Part shown: positions 32,216 through 33,125 of the stretch, piece by piece
Layout: every line of letters begins with the position of its first letter
Position numbering within the stretch: position 1 is the stretch's first letter
Assembly: GCA_016871295.1 (NCBI GenBank)
Contig: VFZD01000013.1
Location: 1 to 33,125, forward strand
Origin: Actinomycetota bacterium
GTDB lineage: Bacteria > Actinomycetota > Acidimicrobiia > Acidimicrobiales > Ilumatobacteraceae
DNA: 33,125 bases
Direction of reading: 5' to 3'
Program-made: the position numbers and the translations under genes
Notes under the pieces: model-generated
Told to the model about the DNA's origin: nothing
Seen by the model: the letters and a program-made list of their open reading frames with translations, nothing else
Databases searched by the model: none

Positions 32216-32986
32216 GTGGCGCGCCTGAACAAATCGAGTTCGAATGCAGAAATCTTGGCCGTGTTGAACGAGACGGCCGATGCGGTGGGCGCCGTCTTAC
32301 GGGCGAACACAGATTGGTCGCTTTCGGGTTTGCGCGACACGCAATACTCGGTCGATCTGCGTGCCGACGCCGCGGGGCTCGAGGCCTTGCGGGGTGCCGG
32401 TGTCGCCGTGCTCTCGGAAGAAAGCCAGCTCACTGGCGTGTTTGGGGACGACGATCTTTGCGTCGTTTTGGATCCGTTGGACGGTTCGACGAATGCCAGC
32501 CGAGGTGTGCCATGGTTCGCCACTGCGCTGTGCGCGATCGACAAAAACGGTATGCGCGCGGGGCTCGTGGTCAATCAGGCCAACGGCCACGACCGATATT
32601 GGGCGACAGCCGGCGGAGGAGCGTTTCACAACGGCGCGGCGATGCGACCGAGCGGTTGCGTCGATTTGGGCGAGGCTGTGGTCGGTATCTCGGGCATTCC
32701 GAAACAGCGACCAAGGTGGAATCAGTTTCGTGCGTTCGGCGCGGCGACCCTAGATCTATGCCTGGTCGCCGACGGGGTGATCGATGCGTGGATCGATTTC
32801 TACACCCACGGTGTTTGGGACTATCTGGCCAGCGCATTGATCTGTCAAGAGGCGGGTGCGCAAATTGTCGACCATCAAGATCGCAGCCTGGTCGTCCATG
32901 AGCACGCGCAGCGTCGCACGCCGATCGCCGCCGCCACAGCAGAGCTGCTGGCCAGCGTTCGTCGAATCCGCGGGCAGCAAAACTGA
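32216..32986 (+). CDS. Inositol-monophosphatase/CysQ family phosphatase
   Basis: This 256-residue Mg2+-dependent phosphatase has the family metal motifs SEES (E68, E69), LDPLDGSTNAS (D86, D89, G90 to T92) and GVWDYLAS (W201, D202). Two functions fit: PAP phosphatase (CysQ), which would remove the 3',5'-ADP left by the sulfotransferase, or inositol-1-phosphatase. The divergent position next to cysD favours CysQ; the inositol genes are 15 kb away. GTG at 32216 has GGGAGAGG about 6 bases upstream; the short ATTAGTGTGACGG region in front holds a possible -10. Followed after one base by a membrane-protein gene. Confidence 0.88.
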   Translation: MARLNKSSSNAEILAVLNETADAVGAVLRANTDWSLSGLRDTQYSVDLRADAAGLEALRGAGVAVLSEESQLTGVFGDDDLCVVLDPLDGSTNASRGVPWFATALCAIDKNGMRAGLVVNQANGHDRYWATAGGGAFHNGAAMRPSGCVDLGEAVVGISGIPKQRPRWNQFRAFGAATLDLCLVADGVIDAWIDFYTHGVWDYLASALICQEAGAQIVDHQDRSLVVHEHAQRRTPIAAATAELLASVRRIRGQQN

Positions 32987-32987
32987 G

Positions 32988-33125
32988 ATGACGCGCAAGC
33001 CCCATAGTCCGGCCGGTTTTTTGGAGCGGTTCGTCGCGGTCGAGGTGCGCGCGGCGAGTTTGATTTTTGGCGCGGCGCTGTTGGGTGTCGCGCTTGCGAC
33101 CTTCGGCGACTTTTACGTGCACAAC
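32988..33125 (+). CDS. Membrane protein, N-terminal fragment (possibly NhaA-type antiporter)
   Basis: The 46 codons from ATG 32988 run off the right edge. The translation has a short polar start MTRKPHSPAGFLERF and then an amphipathic-to-hydrophobic segment ASLIFGAALLGVALATFGDF. The arrangement 'F..xE...A.LI..AALLxVALA...D.Y' recalls the first helix of Na+/H+ antiporter NhaA, but the fragment is too short to be sure. It begins one base after the stop of the phosphatase gene, so probably shares its operon. Confidence 0.5.
   Translation, partial: MTRKPHSPAGFLERFVAVEVRAASLIFGAALLGVALATFGDFYVHN

Noticed and set aside
32122-32574. N-terminal extension of cysD by about 150 codons
   Set aside because: Covers the divergent promoter region and the start of the phosphatase gene, with no CysD similarity.
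1-33125. CRISPR array, insertion sequence, prophage or integrative element
   Set aside because: No spaced repeat array, transposase, integrase, terminal inverted repeats or tRNA-end duplication could be found on either strand.

Overview
The window looks like a chromosomal stretch of a moderately high-GC actinobacterium. Supporting signs are frequent GTG starts, many 4-base ATGA/GTGA stop-start overlaps, TAnnnT -10 boxes placed 6-7 nt before start codons (leaderless mRNAs), a principal-type sigma factor tail, and an actinobacterial-type myo-inositol gene set that includes a Cgl0158-like aldolase. The overall flavour suggests Acidimicrobiia or a relative, but this is inference. There is no sign of phage, insertion sequence, integrase or CRISPR. 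No gene-free stretch exceeds 300 bases.

Layout: (1) 1-118, the 3' end of an rpoD-type sigma factor. (2) 173-4137, a leftward operon iolC > Cgl0158-like aldolase > iolB > Gfo/Idh/MocA dehydrogenase. (3) 4200-7079, a rightward operon of two Gfo/Idh/MocA dehydrogenases and a YdjC/ChbG-type deacetylase, divergent from iolC. (4) 7076-9006, leftward, a secreted or membrane-anchored trypsin-like protease translationally coupled to an MFS transporter. (5) 8994-17659, the main inositol locus: iolE, a sugar ABC importer (lipoprotein, an unusually large permease, single-domain ATPase), iolD, an SDR dehydrogenase and iolG. (6) 17665-20274, leftward xylA-xylB. (7) 20341-22505, tRNA-Asn, a copper amine oxidase and a CAU-anticodon tRNA that looks like tRNA-Ile2. 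(8) 22635-27802, a BMP-type nucleoside ABC importer: lipoprotein, two-domain ATPase and two permeases. (9) 27806-32121, leftward sulfate activation and sulfation genes cysD > cysN > cysC > sulfotransferase > mogA. (10) 32216-33125, rightward, an inositol-monophosphatase/CysQ-like phosphatase and the start of a membrane protein.

How it works together: the inositol genes cover uptake (ABC importer), oxidation (IolG and paralogues), dehydration (IolE), ring hydrolysis (IolD), isomerisation (IolB), phosphorylation (IolC) and aldol cleavage (the Cgl0158-like protein standing in for IolJ). No iolA and no obvious iol regulator lie in the window. Several extra dehydrogenases, an SDR, a carbohydrate deacetylase and an MFS transporter suggest that cyclitols or inositol conjugates beyond myo-inositol are also used. 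Xylose genes next door extend the sugar-catabolic theme. The right end can make PAPS (CysDN, CysC), use it (sulfotransferase) and probably recycle PAP (CysQ-like phosphatase), while no reductive sulfate-assimilation gene is present. The most unusual single object is the sugar permease at 11178-13202, which carries about 315 extra residues rich in membrane segments inside an RbsC/XylH-type fold.
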